This document shows positions 16,680 through 29,964 of a stretch of DNA of 64,000 nt, piece by piece (the first letter of the stretch is position 1; each line of letters starts with the position of its first letter). A program made the translations under genes and the position numbers. Origin of the DNA: Nymphaea colorata (Eukaryota; Streptophyta; Magnoliopsida; Nymphaeales; Nymphaeaceae); NCBI RefSeq assembly GCF_008831285.2, contig NC_045145.1, positions 20,042,040 to 20,106,039 on the forward strand, given 5' to 3'. The notes below the pieces were generated by a model. It was given only the letters and a program-made list of their open reading frames with translations, was not told the origin of the DNA and searched no databases.

Positions 16680-17667
16680 CCCCTTCCACCCACCCTCATG
16701 ACCAAAGGAGCTAGTTAGCTAATTGGTTGTTCTCACCTTCTTCTCTTACCCTCACTCCCCAACTCCGTAAGTTACCAGCCTTCTCCACTCTCCCACTTCT
16801 TATCCAGCATTAATAGAGAATTAACGACAAAGAATTCAATAATGAGGGCTTCCACATTCCGAGCTGACATGATCAGGCTGGTTGATATTCTTCAGGTACA
16901 ACTACTAAGCTGACTCCTTGGTGCTTGAAGCAACGAAAAATATCAAGTCTAAGAGGTTGATCAATAGTTCTGAACTTTGCCAGAGTTGGATCGAATCTAA
17001 CTTCTTTCAAGGTACTGCTACACCTGTATATACGGTTTATTCGAACTTGCTAGACATCCTAATCCGTAATAAATGAGACAGAATGTCTGCGTTTCTGCTC
17101 ATTGCATCCAACGCTCACTGATCTTTTATTAGAATTTGCGCGTACCTTTAAATCTTTAATGGCGAAATTCTTGCAGGGATCAGATAATATTCATACTAAG
17201 AGCATGTCTGTTAATCAACAGATCAAAAGGCTAGATGGGTTTCCCGGGGCCATTAAGAATATAACATAAGGAAACCAGTGCCTTTTCTTAGAAGAATAGA
17301 CCTTTATGGTCGAAACTGATCTGGCGAAGGCAGATGATCATTGTGCAAATTGGAAGTCCTTTAATCTCTCACCATTTTGATTTGGTTGAAAGGCAGCAAT
17401 ATGTACACTGATTATGGAACGTTTCTCTGGTGCTTGACTATTGCAGTGATAGTAGATGGTGAAGCATGTGAAAATTTTAATGTCAATAGAAGAATTAGAC
17501 GGCGAAATCTGCCATCTCCTTATATTCCTTCTGTTAATGGAGAGATTCAGTAGAGGATTAGCTGTAAGCAAATACCCATCATATTATCATTCCTTGTGCT
17601 GCAAACAACTTATCCTGAAGCTACTCCTTTCTTCTGGACGGCGCTCTCTTCTTCGTACATGCAAAGG

Positions 17668-17767
17668 TTGGGGTTGGAATGGTCAACATTGTGAATCGCC
17701 GATGAACTTCTATGCAATTGGGGTTGGAATGGTCAACATTGTGAATCGCCGATGAACTTCTATGCAA
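17668..17767. repeat. Perfect 50-bp tandem duplication
   Basis: Bases 17668-17717 are repeated without a mismatch at 17718-17767 (GGGTTGGAATGGTCAACATT onward to TTCTATGCAA). Perfect identity in a region of decayed sequence points to a very recent event or an assembly duplication. Confidence 0.97.
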
Positions 17768-18173
17768 ATAAGGCCTGACAATCTACAACAGAAAGTCTGC
17801 TCTTGTTTCTTTCGGCTTGTCGCTTCACAGGGAGACCTAGTTTGCTTTAAACACAGGATTAAACAGGGGCTTGCTCTGTTTTAAGGCAAGCAAGCACAGG
17901 AAAAGCTGTTGCAGATCTCTGCCGACACAATGTGAAATTAAGTAGATGAGAAGTTTGGACTGGCAGTTTGGTTTCTATTGCATGTAAAATTTTGCTCACT
18001 GACTTAGTTCTCTGTTCATTTTCAACTTATTGGCTATTTTGTTTCTGTGCTCCCCCAAAGAGTTTTCACCCAAGTGGAACAAATTATATATCGCCTACCT
18101 TTGAAGGGGAACACATCCTCATAAGAGAAATCACGTTCCCTCTTGGTATGACGCTTGCGTTCCAGATTCCACG

Positions 18174-18804
18174 CGCCTTGGACGATAAAGTTTTGTTTGG
18201 GTGGAGGGAAAGGAAAGAAAATTGAGGGGTGAAAAGGAAAGGAAAAGATTCTAGAATGAGAAACGAAATGAAAGAAAAAAAAAAAGAAAGATTGATTATA
18301 AAACTTGTTTGAATAAAAAGAAATGAATTGCTAAAATTAAGTAGGAAATGAAAGAGTATAATTTATATTATTTTATAGTAATACTCCTATACCAAACGAT
18401 GGAGAAGGGGAAGGGAGGTGGTGGTGAAAAGATAAGTAGAAAAGAGAAATGAGACAAACTTGAAGACACTTCTTTGCAGTGATGGTTTACGTAAATGGTA
18501 GTAAAAAAAGACTTTAAATAAAAAAAAAAGCTTGCTATCACCTAAAACATTGTTCATGCATGAGAAAGAAAAAGAGTGACTAATCTTTCATTTTCTTTCT
18601 AATCCCTCCAATTTTAGATGGATTGGATTTACATTATAGCATCATTTTCATTTCCTTTCTTTTTTTTTTCCCTTCAATTTGCAACCAAACTAGTTTTTTT
18701 TTTACTTTCCTTTCATTTTCATTCTTTTTAATTAATCAACCAAACAAAACATTAATTATTATTTTCTTTCCTTTCCCTCCCTTTCCCTCCATCCAAACAA
18801 GGCG
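18174..18804. mobile_element. PIF/Harbinger-like MITE candidate with long inverted ends
   Basis: The left end begins CGCCTTG and, after a short insertion, continues TTTTGTTTGGGTGGAGGG and AAAGGAAAGAAAA. The right end is its mirror: TTTTCTTTCC, CCTCCATCCAAAC and CAAGGCG (18798-18804). Ends reading GCCTTGTTTGG resemble those of Tourist-like MITEs. The interior is A- and T-rich, low-complexity and non-coding. The target duplication is not clear. Confidence 0.6.
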
Positions 18805-21800
18805 TAAAGGATGAAAAGTGACAAGTTTATGTAGAAATGAGGGTACAAGTTGAAACCCATGATCGACTACAAAACATGGGTCTTGTCCAAACCTCCTCTA
18901 CTATCAAACTAACTGTCAAGCAGGTTAGGGCCTCTACACTCATAGTGCGAATTAATCACCAAACGCAAGGAATTGGAAAAACTGTGAACACAGGAGTGGC
19001 GCCTTTGTCCGGCCGGATTAAGGTTATAATAGTGAAAGCTAATTCAGGTCAAGGTGAAGAACTGCCTATTCCAGTAGGAATTCTCGTGGTGACTACATAG
19101 AAGCTGGTTATTTTCACAATCATCAAAAGCTTGGCTGCAGTGAGTAGTGATTTTAGACTCAGAGTGCACGTCATTTTGAATCAAAGAAGAGCATACATAC
19201 TAGGCGCAATGAACAAGGGCTTAGAAGGTAGATGCACGGTCTTCCTCAGGTGAAACCAAGTCTGTTCCGTCGTGTTTCGGTTGCTTTCTTAAGATGTCTA
19301 GATTATCCTTTTCTCAATGGCTTGATGTTAATCGCTGGCTCCGGCCAGAGTTTGTGCCGGAAGGAAAGAACCCCGTATTGTTTCAGCCTTAAATACTGGA
19401 ACTAGACCTTTTTCACCAAACCTGGACCCTGTGGCAATCCGATCATGTCACAATCAAAGGAAACCTTTTGATAGCTACTAGAAAATCCGCTGCCCGCTTC
19501 ATCACAACTTTGATGAATCTAATCATTTACAAAAGTGTAGTAATATTTCGAAGTGTTCACTCCCCCACTACCGGTTCACTCGGAGCTTCTGGCATCCTTT
19601 TGACGTCCTGATAACATGCTTCTCACTGTGAATCGAAACAAACTTCCACAGTTTTGTGCTTAGGATTCCATGTTTTGGATTTTAGCAAAACGCCATGACC
19701 TACCACCACCAGCAAGTGAAACTGAAAGGTTGCGCCCTCTGAAAAAGCTGCTGAAGGGAAACCAGTAATGGTTGAAGCTCGAGCCACGACCTTGAGCCAA
19801 AAAACAATTAACTTCAACCGACAGGCGTCATTCGCTAGCCTTTCAGGCTTTCACATCGGCGAATTTGCCTCCGAATTTGTTGTGCTTTTAAAGCCACAAT
19901 CGTCCAACTGTAATAGCAGAGGCCAGACGTAAAGCAAAAGCAGCAAAATGAAGTTTAAAAAAATTATTACTAAACATGGAGTAGGTTTACTTTTAAAATG
20001 ATTGTGGGGGCGAGAAGAAACGAGAAGGCCAATCACCGCTAGATCAACCAAAAAGAGACAACAGGAAGGTGTTGCGTCGGAAGCAAGAGAACTGATTGAC
20101 AAGAAAGAACGCGCTACACTTGGCAGAATGTAATCTCCAAGACTCTGGTAGAAAGAGAAATTAAAAAGGGACAACAAGAGAAGAAGTGTTGAATTGGTAG
20201 CAGAAAACATAGGCAAGTTGAATAGCAAGTAGTAGGAAGCAATTGGGGAACTCCCCTTTAATGAGAAAACATGTTTTTCCCGAGTCCTTCTCTTTTATTA
20301 AACGAAGCATGTAGCCTCTAGGTTGTTTATGAAGGTTGATACTGTAAATTTGGTTTTGATTGTGAAAAGAAAAAAAAAAGACAGACCAAAATTTTGAAGC
20401 TCGTATGAAATTTCACGTGTCCTTTTACTAAGACTAATGACAAAAAAATTTCATGATTAATGTTAAAAAAACTTTTTATAAGACAAAAAAGAAAACTGTA
20501 AAAAAAAAAATTAAAAATTTGATAAAAACCAATATACTTGTTTGTTTTTTTGTCCCACTTATAACATTCTCTAATTGTCTTATAAATATTTTACTATTTC
20601 ATACTTATGTTTATTGTTATCTCATACGTTCGTATGTTATTTCATTATCTCATAAATCTTTCGTTGTCTCATAAACATCACCTCATAGTTATATTTAGCG
20701 TTGTCTCATAAATCTTTTGTTATTTTATAAGCATTATCTCATGTTTATTTGTTATATCATACCTATTTACTTTTGAATATAAAAGTAAATATACATATTA
20801 GTAGTAATATGATACACATCTGACGTACATGGTAGTGGCGTATTGAACTCATTCCCCAACACTCATGGGCACCTTATTTGTGCTAACTACGAAGCGAGCC
20901 GCCTATTCCAAGCAGTGGCATATTGAATCTATAGTTTGAAGAATACTTTAGACGTGAACGGAAAACTATCTGAATGAACTACGCTGATGATCATTTCAGT
21001 TACCAACAAATGCGGCCTCATTTTAATTAATTAGACGGAGAGGGTATTTCTTGGTCCAGCCAGTAGGGAAGCTGTCCCACCCAGGTCATATAAGTTGCTT
21101 AAAAGAAAGAAAGATGTCAATGCGAACCCTAACTCTTATGAGCAAGAAAAGCAACCATTACTGCTAAGAATTGACAAGTTCGATCCAGGCTTGTTCCCGG
21201 CGTCAAGGTTAAAGTCATTCAGATGAAGGGCCTGATGCATATAAGATCCCAGAACCTCACGGTGCTAATAAGAGCTGCGTGCATCCAAACCACCTTCAAC
21301 CAATAATCGTGGTAAAAAGATGTGGGATGACTTGCAGAAATGGTTTTTTCAAGTTAAAACAAAGAAAGTTGGCGTTTACAATTCATTAGGGACTGCTTCT
21401 GCCCCTCCAAAAAGTCTTGGTACTAAGATAATTAGATCATTAATAAAATGAACTGGTAAGGACCTGCCGAACCCCAACTTGCGCTTCCAAAAACAAGAAA
21501 AGATTGATCGATCTAAACAGCCGATTTAATTTTTCTATGATACAATTGGAATTTTTGGGTCCAATTGACTTCTGGGGAACACACGCAACCGCCATATATA
21601 AGACGAAAGTTGCACAGGGGATGCCCTTCACGACAAGATTTCATAGTGTTCACCACCAAACATGACTTGATTAATAGTTAGGTAAGTCAATTAGTTCGCT
21701 TTGGCGAACCTAACAATTCAATAAAGCAGTTGCTTTTATGTCAGCACAGAGATGGTGTTATGTTGGGTGACAGAGCATTGAAAAAGCAGAGATAGCCACA

Positions 21801-22813
21801 CAAAGAACACACTATTACACAAAAAAAAATGAATACAACTTTTTACAGAATGGTGCCCCCAGGCTGATGCAGCCATACACATATATTTGGCTTTCATCAA
21901 GGACAGTAATTTCTACACACAACCAAGGAGCCAACTCATGAAAAAAGAAAAACAATACTAAAAGAAAAGAACTAAGACCCAAGAGGAAATACCCTCTCTC
22001 CTCTTTTTACACTCATCAAACACTATGCTATAAAGGAAACAAAACGAAAGGCCTACCTATAGGGTCTGGTTGTATAACCTGGAACTGGAATCTTTGGTAG
22101 GGTTCCAGCTCTTAAACCCAGGATTCCACCTAGCTAGACGGAGAGCGGACGGCCAAACCAACCCTCTCATGTCTCTCTTTGCTCACCTTTCACCCTGAAA
22201 GGTGGGTGGGTCATCAATAGAAAACCCAACAAAAAAACTATGGGCTCCAATAAAATGTTAAAAGAAGGAAAAAAAAAAAGAGGAAAAAGAAAAAACTGAT
22301 GACAAATAGATACAACTGACACTAAGAGGAGCAACGAAACATGACCTCCTTTAGGCATTATCAACAAAATTTCCCCTTCAACTCTGAGCCCTACTATCTT
22401 TTTTCTTTCCATTCTTCCAATTCCATTTGCTATTGACAATTACTTCATACTTCTGGGAGTTTCATCAACCTGCATCAACCAATAGAAACAAAAATTATCA
22501 GAACAATCGGAACCCATTTTATGCAGACAACAAATTGGTTCACAGGTAGATGAAGTTATCTTGTGCAATTCCTAATACAAAATCAATACGTCATGCTACT
22601 ATTGTACTATACCATTCAGCGAAAATGGATTACTAAACAACAGTATGTCAAAAGGAAAAAACAAACCAAGTAGAGTTATTTAAAGTCATGACACATTTTC
22701 AAAATGGTAGCAACAGATAGTGTTGCAATTGTACCATGCCAGATGATGCAAAGTGCATTGCTAAATAAGAAGCACGTCAGGATTAAGAAGTAGGACGATA
22801 CCAATTCAAAGAT
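18805..22813. other. Intergenic region, no gene recognised
   Basis: There is one 87-codon open frame at 18837-19100 on the plus strand without recognisable domains, and a hydrophobic minus-strand frame at 19851-20228 with no family resemblance. From 20430 to 20790 the sequence is very AT-rich with repeated CTCATA words. The stretch nearest 22813 should carry the 3' untranslated region of the myosin-binding protein gene. Confidence 0.5.
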
Positions 22814-25800
22814 TTATAAAGGAGTAGCATCCCCAAGATTTCTTGATCTATGTTCAACAGCCCTTAGGTCACGCAGGTGCTGTAGTATCTCCTGAAGGAG
22901 CTGCATTCCCTTATCTCCCTTCTTGAGTGAGTTGACACAGTGCTTTAAGAACTCCTCGTCTGCTTCAAGAGCCTGTAGCCTCTCGTAAACTTGTTCCACT
23001 TCCTCTTCAATGGCGACATGTTTGCAAAGATGAACATCTGAGTGATTATAGCTTGCCTCTTCTTCTTCCTCGTCTTCTACTTCTTCCTCATTTCCATTTT
23101 CGCAACTTGCAGCAACGAATAGTGGAAGCAGTTGTTTTGGCATAGGACCATCATATGTCCGGTGAGCAGGACGCTTACAATTGCTGGTTAGGTGATCTGG
23201 AGTACCATTCACAACCAAATCTGCATCTTCACCAAACAATTCATCCTTCCCATCAGTGTCCACACAATGTGATCCTTCTAGGTTCGAATTTCCGACAAAC
23301 AGTTCAAAGGATTCTTCAGGAACTACAGCACCGGGCATACCAACAACTTGATTCATTGTCATCGTGCTTTCACTTTCTTCATCTGACAACGTCAAAAGTT
23401 TCTCTTCCAAAGCCTTTAGCTGCTCTAGAATGGAAAGCCTTTCATGCTCAAAATCAGCAAGAGACTCATCAAGAGTGGTCAGTTTGGTGTTTTCATGTTC
23501 ATTGCTTGAATTGTGAACAGCTTCACCAGGGGTGTTCTGGTTGCTCTCGAAGATAGTATCAGAACCATCATCCTCGTCGTTAAAATCCGCTGAAAGTTCA
23601 TCACTATCCCCTCCAGTAGAAGATGCAGACGACACCCTCTGTACTTGATGATTCAAGATCTGCCCAACGCCATTTTCATTAGCCTTCGTCTTCCTCATCC
23701 TTCTTTCCCTGGCCTCGTAGTGCAGTACTTTCTTCCGATACAACTCCAATTCCTTCTCAAGCTCTTGCTTTTCTTTCTCCCTTTTAACCATGAGTTCATT
23801 CAGAAGCTGCAGTGCTTCTTGGTCATACTCAGACTGCTCCTCCATCATCCTTTGGTACTGAAGTGCTTCCATTTGCATTGCAGCTTTTTCCTCTTGTAAG
23901 CGAGTTATCATAGCCATTGTCTGGTTAGCAGCAATAGCAGAAGCACTTCTCTCTTCTTCCAACTCCGCGTATAAGGCACTAAAGGCCACCCGTTCTGCTT
24001 TCAGAGCCGCCTCCAGTTGTTCAATTACCACCATTTCACTACCTTCGGGTTCGCTAAGGACACTAATATCCACAGATTCTATTCCGGATTCTTTCCTCTC
24101 CATCATCAATCTTTTGTGCAAACTCTGGAAGACATCCATGTGGTTTGGTGTTTCAGGCTCCCTTTCCTCATCGATCTCGTTGACTTCAGAACCGAGGGAC
24201 AGCTGTTTTATCCTTTGTTCCATCTTCCCAGTTACGCACGATGTTTCCAAAGCAAAGCACCCATCTATTTCCTCATCTGCAGATTCCCTTACCCCTCCTT
24301 GTCCTGCTTATTGGAAAACTGGGTCAGTTTTTCATCGTTTAAATGAATCAAGAAAGGAATTATTGATAGAAAGCTCATATACCTTGCTCTTCCTCAACGT
24401 TCAAGGCACTGGAAGTGAGGCTCTTCTGGGTATCATCATACGAGGACGTAGACGAAGCGCCTTCAGTGCATTCACTGCAACGAACAACAGGTTCCTCATG
24501 GACAATTCCATCCTGAGAGATCGTCGATTTTTCTTCCACCGGAATAGTGCCTTTGCTTGCTGTTGCTGCTTGAAACATTGGAAAACTCAGTCGCAGAAGG
24601 AAAAAAAAATGTATCACAGACAAAAAAGAAAAAAGAAAAAAAAAACAAACAAACAAACACAAAAAGGAACAACCCTCCACAAGACCCTTTTGTTATTTAC
24701 CGGTGATCTGATCATGGATGGGTAAGACTTTGTCGGAGTCTTCAGCTTGCCCGGCAATAGCCATGCCATCTGATTCGTCTCTTTCGTCAACAGTTTCTCG
24801 CCTATTATTCTGATCGAAGCACGTCAGTGAACCATCTTCTGCCAGAGAGCCCTGCAATTCGACAGCTGGTGAGCAGCCGTGATAATAAGCAACTGATTCG
24901 TTCTCCAGAGACTCTCTCTGTAAATGATCATCAAAGCTGTCCAACAGATTCAGACGAGCATTATCCGATCGCCCGACGCTCGTCTCCTTAGCCCCTAACA
25001 CATACGGCTGGGTGACGGAATCGATGATCTCAACAGGAGCCAAACGTCGGCGATCAGAATCACAAGAATCTATCAAGTTTAAGGCCGTAATGTTACAGGA
25101 AGAATCACCACCATCAGAGTCCACTATGCTACCAATTGACGCTTTCCCTAATGGCTCATCAACCACCTTTTCCACAATATCCGCATCCTCCTCCTCCATT
25201 ACCACCACCATCTTCCTCCGCTCTTCCTCCTTCTCCTCCTCCACCACCACGTCTTGACCAGCATCATCGTCTTTATCACCTTCACCGTCTTCATCAGCTC
25301 CTTTTCTCTTTTTTTCCTCTTCTTCTATTTCTTCTTCTTCTTCCCGAATAACAGATGCCACTTTGTCGCCATCAGACAAAACGTCCCACGATGGCTTAAA
25401 CAGACCCTTTTTCAAGAAGTACTTCGAATAGAAGCCGTCATTCAATCCAGCACCACAACAAGAGCACTTCGCTACCTCCCCCTCATCCCCAACATCAGTC
25501 TGGGCGACCAGAGAGACGGAGGCAATGACGCTCCCCTGGTGGCACCCTCGAGCGAGCGAGCAATCCTCGCAAGTCCGGCAAGCCTCCACCAGCCTCCGAT
25601 GCTTCAAGCAGTACCCCAATCTGGAGATCTCCTTCGCATGGGCCTCGCATACCGACTCAATAAAGGGGTGGCCCTCAAACTCCCGGCAGGGCTCCAGCAA
25701 ATGGTCGATCCTGGAGCACCAGGGGCACGGCGGCTTTAGGCCGAAGTAGGCGACGAACTTTCTAATAAGGTAAGAGAAAAGAGAGTTGAGGAGGAGAAGG

Positions 25801-25898
25801 ACGATCAAAACCCATTCAAGGGCCACATAGACGAGAACAACCGTCATCCTTGACGTGTTTCTGCTTAACATGGTCGCGAACTTGTTCCCTGCCGCCAT
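22814..25898 (-). CDS. Myosin-binding protein, MyoB1-3 type with GTD-binding domain (954 aa)
   Basis: Proteins of this plant family are membrane-anchored receptors that bind the globular tail of class XI myosins and help drive organelle movement and cytoplasmic streaming. Exons in gene order are 24701-25898, 24383-24565 and 22814-24297. The N-terminus (MAAGNKFATML) and one membrane segment (about residues 18-44) match MyoB1-3, followed by CPWCSRID (58-65) and a Cys-rich stretch. Residues about 150-400 are acidic and low-complexity. The GTD-binding coiled coil (DUF593, also called zein-binding) covers about 554-651 with LYAELEEERSASAIAANQ and ALQYQRMMEEQ. A second coiled coil and an acidic tract follow. 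The exon 2 acceptor is uncertain within 9 bp (three in-frame AGs). The exon 3 acceptor was chosen at 24298 because the nearer CAG at 24305 would break the frame. It lies next to the kinase gene as in Arabidopsis. Confidence 0.93.
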
Positions 25899-26046
25899 TG
25901 ATGATTGTATTGTATTTACAAGAGAAAGGGAGAGGGGAATAGAGAGAAAAAGAAAGAGGCGCAGGCTGGAGTTGGCTCGTTGATTTTTTCAGAAAGAGGA
26001 GAAGAGAGAAATTAGCAGGGGGAGGAGGCTGGAATATGTTGGTGAC

Positions 26047-26068
26047 TAGAAAGAGAGAGAGAGAGAGC
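26047..26068. promoter_or_regulatory. GA/CT repeat upstream of the myosin-binding protein gene
   Basis: A GA run lies about 150 bp upstream of the start codon. In the sense of the gene it reads CTCTCTCTCT. Pyrimidine-rich CT patches near transcription starts are common in plant core promoters and leaders. The assignment rests on position alone. Confidence 0.35.
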
Positions 26069-29000
26069 GGAGGGGGAGTGGGGGAGGGGGCGGTGGAGGT
26101 CGGTGGAAGAGAGGAATAAAGGGAGAGCGGCGGCGGACGGACGGACCGAAGAAGTCAGAAGAAGAAAATGTTGGAAGGTCGTCAAAAGGCGGAGGCAACG
26201 CGGGAGACAACAGACAAAGGAATCGAAGCAGCGTTCGCACGAAGTCCAAGATGAGCAGCTCGGTCACGTCGGGAATCGATGGGACACATGCCCCAGACTG
26301 AGTTGCCATTGTCCCCTTCAGCAACTCAGACCCCGATTCCCCCCGCCGACTGACTTACACAAACAACCAAGAGCATAGCAAAACTGGATCAAACGCGTCC
26401 ACATCCTTCGATTCAATCCGCTCATGACGATAAGACGAATCTTGCTTATTAATTCGTGTCGATTTCGTTCATGACTCTTTTATATCCTCATAAATGCACG
26501 AAGCTCATTGATGTGGCCATGAATCTTTCTATCCTTTTCTTGAATCTTGCTTCCTTCGCCTGCTTTCTTCCCCTCCGTTCAATTCAATTCCACCGGACTT
26601 TAAACCGAGATAAAGTTAATTGGGAGCATCTACAAAAAATTGGCTTTCAGTTTTCAGAAAAAAAAAAAAAAAAACATACGCCACGCCAAGAAAATGTAAA
26701 AGCGTGACACCATTTCCAAAATAAAGGAGTCGTTCGGCCTGAAATTAACTTTTGTTGGCTTTGGAAAAAAACAAAGAAGAAGAAAGAGAACAACAGAGTG
26801 TTGTGCGTTTCAAATTTGTATTGTTCTTAAATTATATAAAAAGGAAAAGGCAAGCTACACGGCACTGAAGGGGATCCAACACCAACCGAAAGTGCATGTT
26901 GGACAAAAATATTTCTTTTCATTATTATCATGCGAAAAAAAAATTCGCACGGCAATAAAAATTTTGATCATTTGTTGGCTTCAAATTAGAATGTTCTTCG
27001 GGTCTGGACCCGTGCGTGTTTAAAACGAATCATATCCGAACAATGTAAGCTCTTCCGATCCGAGTCCGAGTACCAAAACTTGAAGCTCACATCGGGCCGT
27101 CAGGGCGGACTAAGATAAGATCCATTCGAGTCTAATCCCCGGACCGACACGGATTGGACCGAAACGAGAACCCGTCGGATTTGGTTGTTAGCGCGGGACG
27201 CTTTTTCTTGGATCGAGATTTTCGAATCCAGATCCATCGGAGAACGGGTCGGGCTCTAGTTTGAATCTTTATGACATCTGGTAACTGGATATTATCTAAT
27301 CGGACGTGAAGCTTCTAATTGCTCTATCAGATCCAGATCGAGATGTCAAACGAATTAAACCGGGTTCGGGTCGATAATCAATTGAATTGGACCCATCGGC
27401 GACTCATTTGTGGGCCCTCCATTATTACGACCGGGGCGAAAAAAAGAAAAAAGAAGAAATGCCAACTGGACTCGTGCTTTGCGATGGGAAGGCTGGTTCA
27501 TTTACCGAAAGGACTCCATCTTACTGGTTATGTACAAATACAGTCCTGAATAGTGAATGCTTTTGTTGTCCTCCCACGGCCTTCGAAGGGAGGAAATAAA
27601 CGTCACATATTTTATATTTGAGAGCAATCGGTAGGTCCAAGAGAGCTTCCCATCTCATCACAGTGCCACATGCTCTCCATAGGCATATGTTGAATGGATA
27701 TTAAAAAAATCAAAATCCGCATTCATCATAAGATCCAATTACTTTTCAAATGAATTTGAATCACATTTTTAAATAACTAAGCAATCGATGGCTGTCTCAG
27801 TCTCAGAAGGGGTGAAAAATTGGTCCTCACTATTCTTTCTCTAAAGTGGGTGAGGTGGTTAAGAAGATAAGTTGGTCAAGAACCATCAACCACTATCTCT
27901 GTTAAAAGCACTGAAAATCGGGACAATATTTCCCCATCTCGAGCGAGCTTTTGCAAGAAAAAGAAGAGGGGAAATGTCCATTTATTCAAAAATATAAAAC
28001 ATTTTAGTTGTGCAGCTTTCTTCATATTTTATCACTACTTTTAATTTTTGAATCTTTTACAGATTCCCGGAACCGAAAAGGAGAAGCAAACTCAATTGGT
28101 TAAAGTGGCCTAGAAAAGGAAGAGGTTGAAGATGATAAAGTCGCTTTGCCTAGAGCAACCCTCTTCACATGATTTGTGGGGTTGGGTAGGCCCGAACAAA
28201 CCCATGTTATTGCTCTTTCCCTTATCAAGGGAGCTCAATTGGATGACTGTTTCTCGCTTACAATCGGCTTTCGAGAATGTCAAGAACTCGAATTGATTGA
28301 TTCTCATGCAGGCTAACTGCATAGCGTAGCTAGTCGGGCCAAGAACAATGTGTTGCTGCTATGTCCCTAGAGTATATGCGGTGGAGTTTGGCACCAAGTT
28401 GGTGATGCATTTTTTCTACACCAAGCCTCAACACACAGGCTTAGGTTCTGGCTCTCCTATGGGTGGCTTCTGCTTACCTAGAATCAGCCTATACAGTTCT
28501 AGGTGGCTTTTGTTATGGAGTTTTACATTGTTGATGAATAATAAGAGACTGCATTTTACTTTTAATCACAAAGTCTATAGATCTCAAATGGGTAATCGTA
28601 CACTTCCTTAAAGATGTACAAAGTTTTAGAAAATTTTTTGCTTCCATCTTATCAAGATTCACAAGCTCATAACACATTTTTTTCATGATAACAAACAACT
28701 TGGCCTACTCTCATACCAACCTTGGGCCTTTGGTCCGACCAGTCCCAACCCACCTTTAGTGGTTTCTGTTCCAGTTTATAAACCAGGATGATCAACAAGT
28801 TAACAACCTCTTTTGTAAGTCTTGTAAGATTTTTCATAATTTTAAATACAAAATTAAACTTTTTGAAGTAAGACATTACATTTACGAATGACTCATTTAC
28901 CAAATAGGCCATTAAGAGTTATCTGGCAGCATGAATACTTAGTGAGTGTTCCATGAATCTATCACAAAAGACAAATTCATGAAACAATACTATTGCCAAA

Positions 29001-29913
29001 TTATACCTTAATGCAATGAGATTGGAATGATATGGAGAAATTCCACGAGTAGTAAGAAGATTGGATCATTGTCTAAGAACTTGACGTAAATCCATTCAGT
29101 ACCTCACAATTTAAGGTCGGGCATCTCATCAAAATGAGTACAAGATTTGCACCAATTGACACTCATTACGGCACTAGCAAGTCTTTCAAAACATAATGGC
29201 AGGTGAGGGGCCACGGGCCACCCCTGAAGAGAAACGCTCCTCCTCCTTCGCCGGCAATCCGGGAGAAGTGTTGCCCTCTTCAGACTCCGCAGTTTGCGAG
29301 ACAACCTTGTCCGGAACATCCAATCGCTTGACTCAACACTTCACTGCAATTTCGGGAAAAAGACACTGAACATAAGTTTTCCAAGGGAAGCCACCAAGTT
29401 TTCCTTGTGAGATGTGAGAGTAATGAGTATCCCTTGGTGGATTTGTCCAAAACTGCCAAACACGACCCGACGGCTTTAATCAAACCAACTCTCGATTAAG
29501 TGCGAAGAAACATCACGAACCAAAGATACAAGCATTCATAAGTCAGTTGAACAGTTTCAAGACTTCTTTGATGCATTATTTTTCATCAACTGTTAGCATG
29601 ACTGTTTCTGAATAACGGATGAACCAGGCGCCTCCTTCCGCGAAGTAATAATTCAAATTTACTATCAGCCAAAACCTTATGTACTGACTTGCTTTAATGG
29701 CTTCCAAACGCCATATGTATGAAATAATCACAAACATCAAGCAACTGTTTTCAAAAAAGAAAAAACAGACACTATATGAGGCTGGAGAAACATGGTGAAT
29801 AGTGAAACCAACGGGAAAGCTGTGGTGGTGGTGGTGGGGATCATCATGTCTCGCAGTGGTGGCCATATGCTTGAAAAAGTAGGGCGCACGCCACCAATTA
29901 TGGGCCTGCCTTT

Positions 29914-29964
<51 letters not shown>

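Noticed and set aside
18837..19100. 87-codon plus-strand frame ending IPVGILVVTT
   Set aside because: It has protein-like composition but I could not match it to a plastid, mitochondrial or transposon protein, and there is no splice or promoter support.
19851..20228. Hydrophobic 125-codon minus-strand frame
   Set aside because: Leucine- and phenylalanine-rich composition is expected from the A/T-rich strand; no family, no neighbours that extend it.
24114..24725. Plus-strand open frame of 203 codons
   Set aside because: It is antisense to the myosin-binding protein exons and crosses two of their introns; no recognisable domain.
29104..29483. Pair of overlapping minus-strand frames with Trp- and Cys-rich peptides
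   Set aside because: A resemblance to retrotransposon zinc-knuckle or DUF4283 regions was considered, but no spacing of ligands or conserved block could be confirmed.
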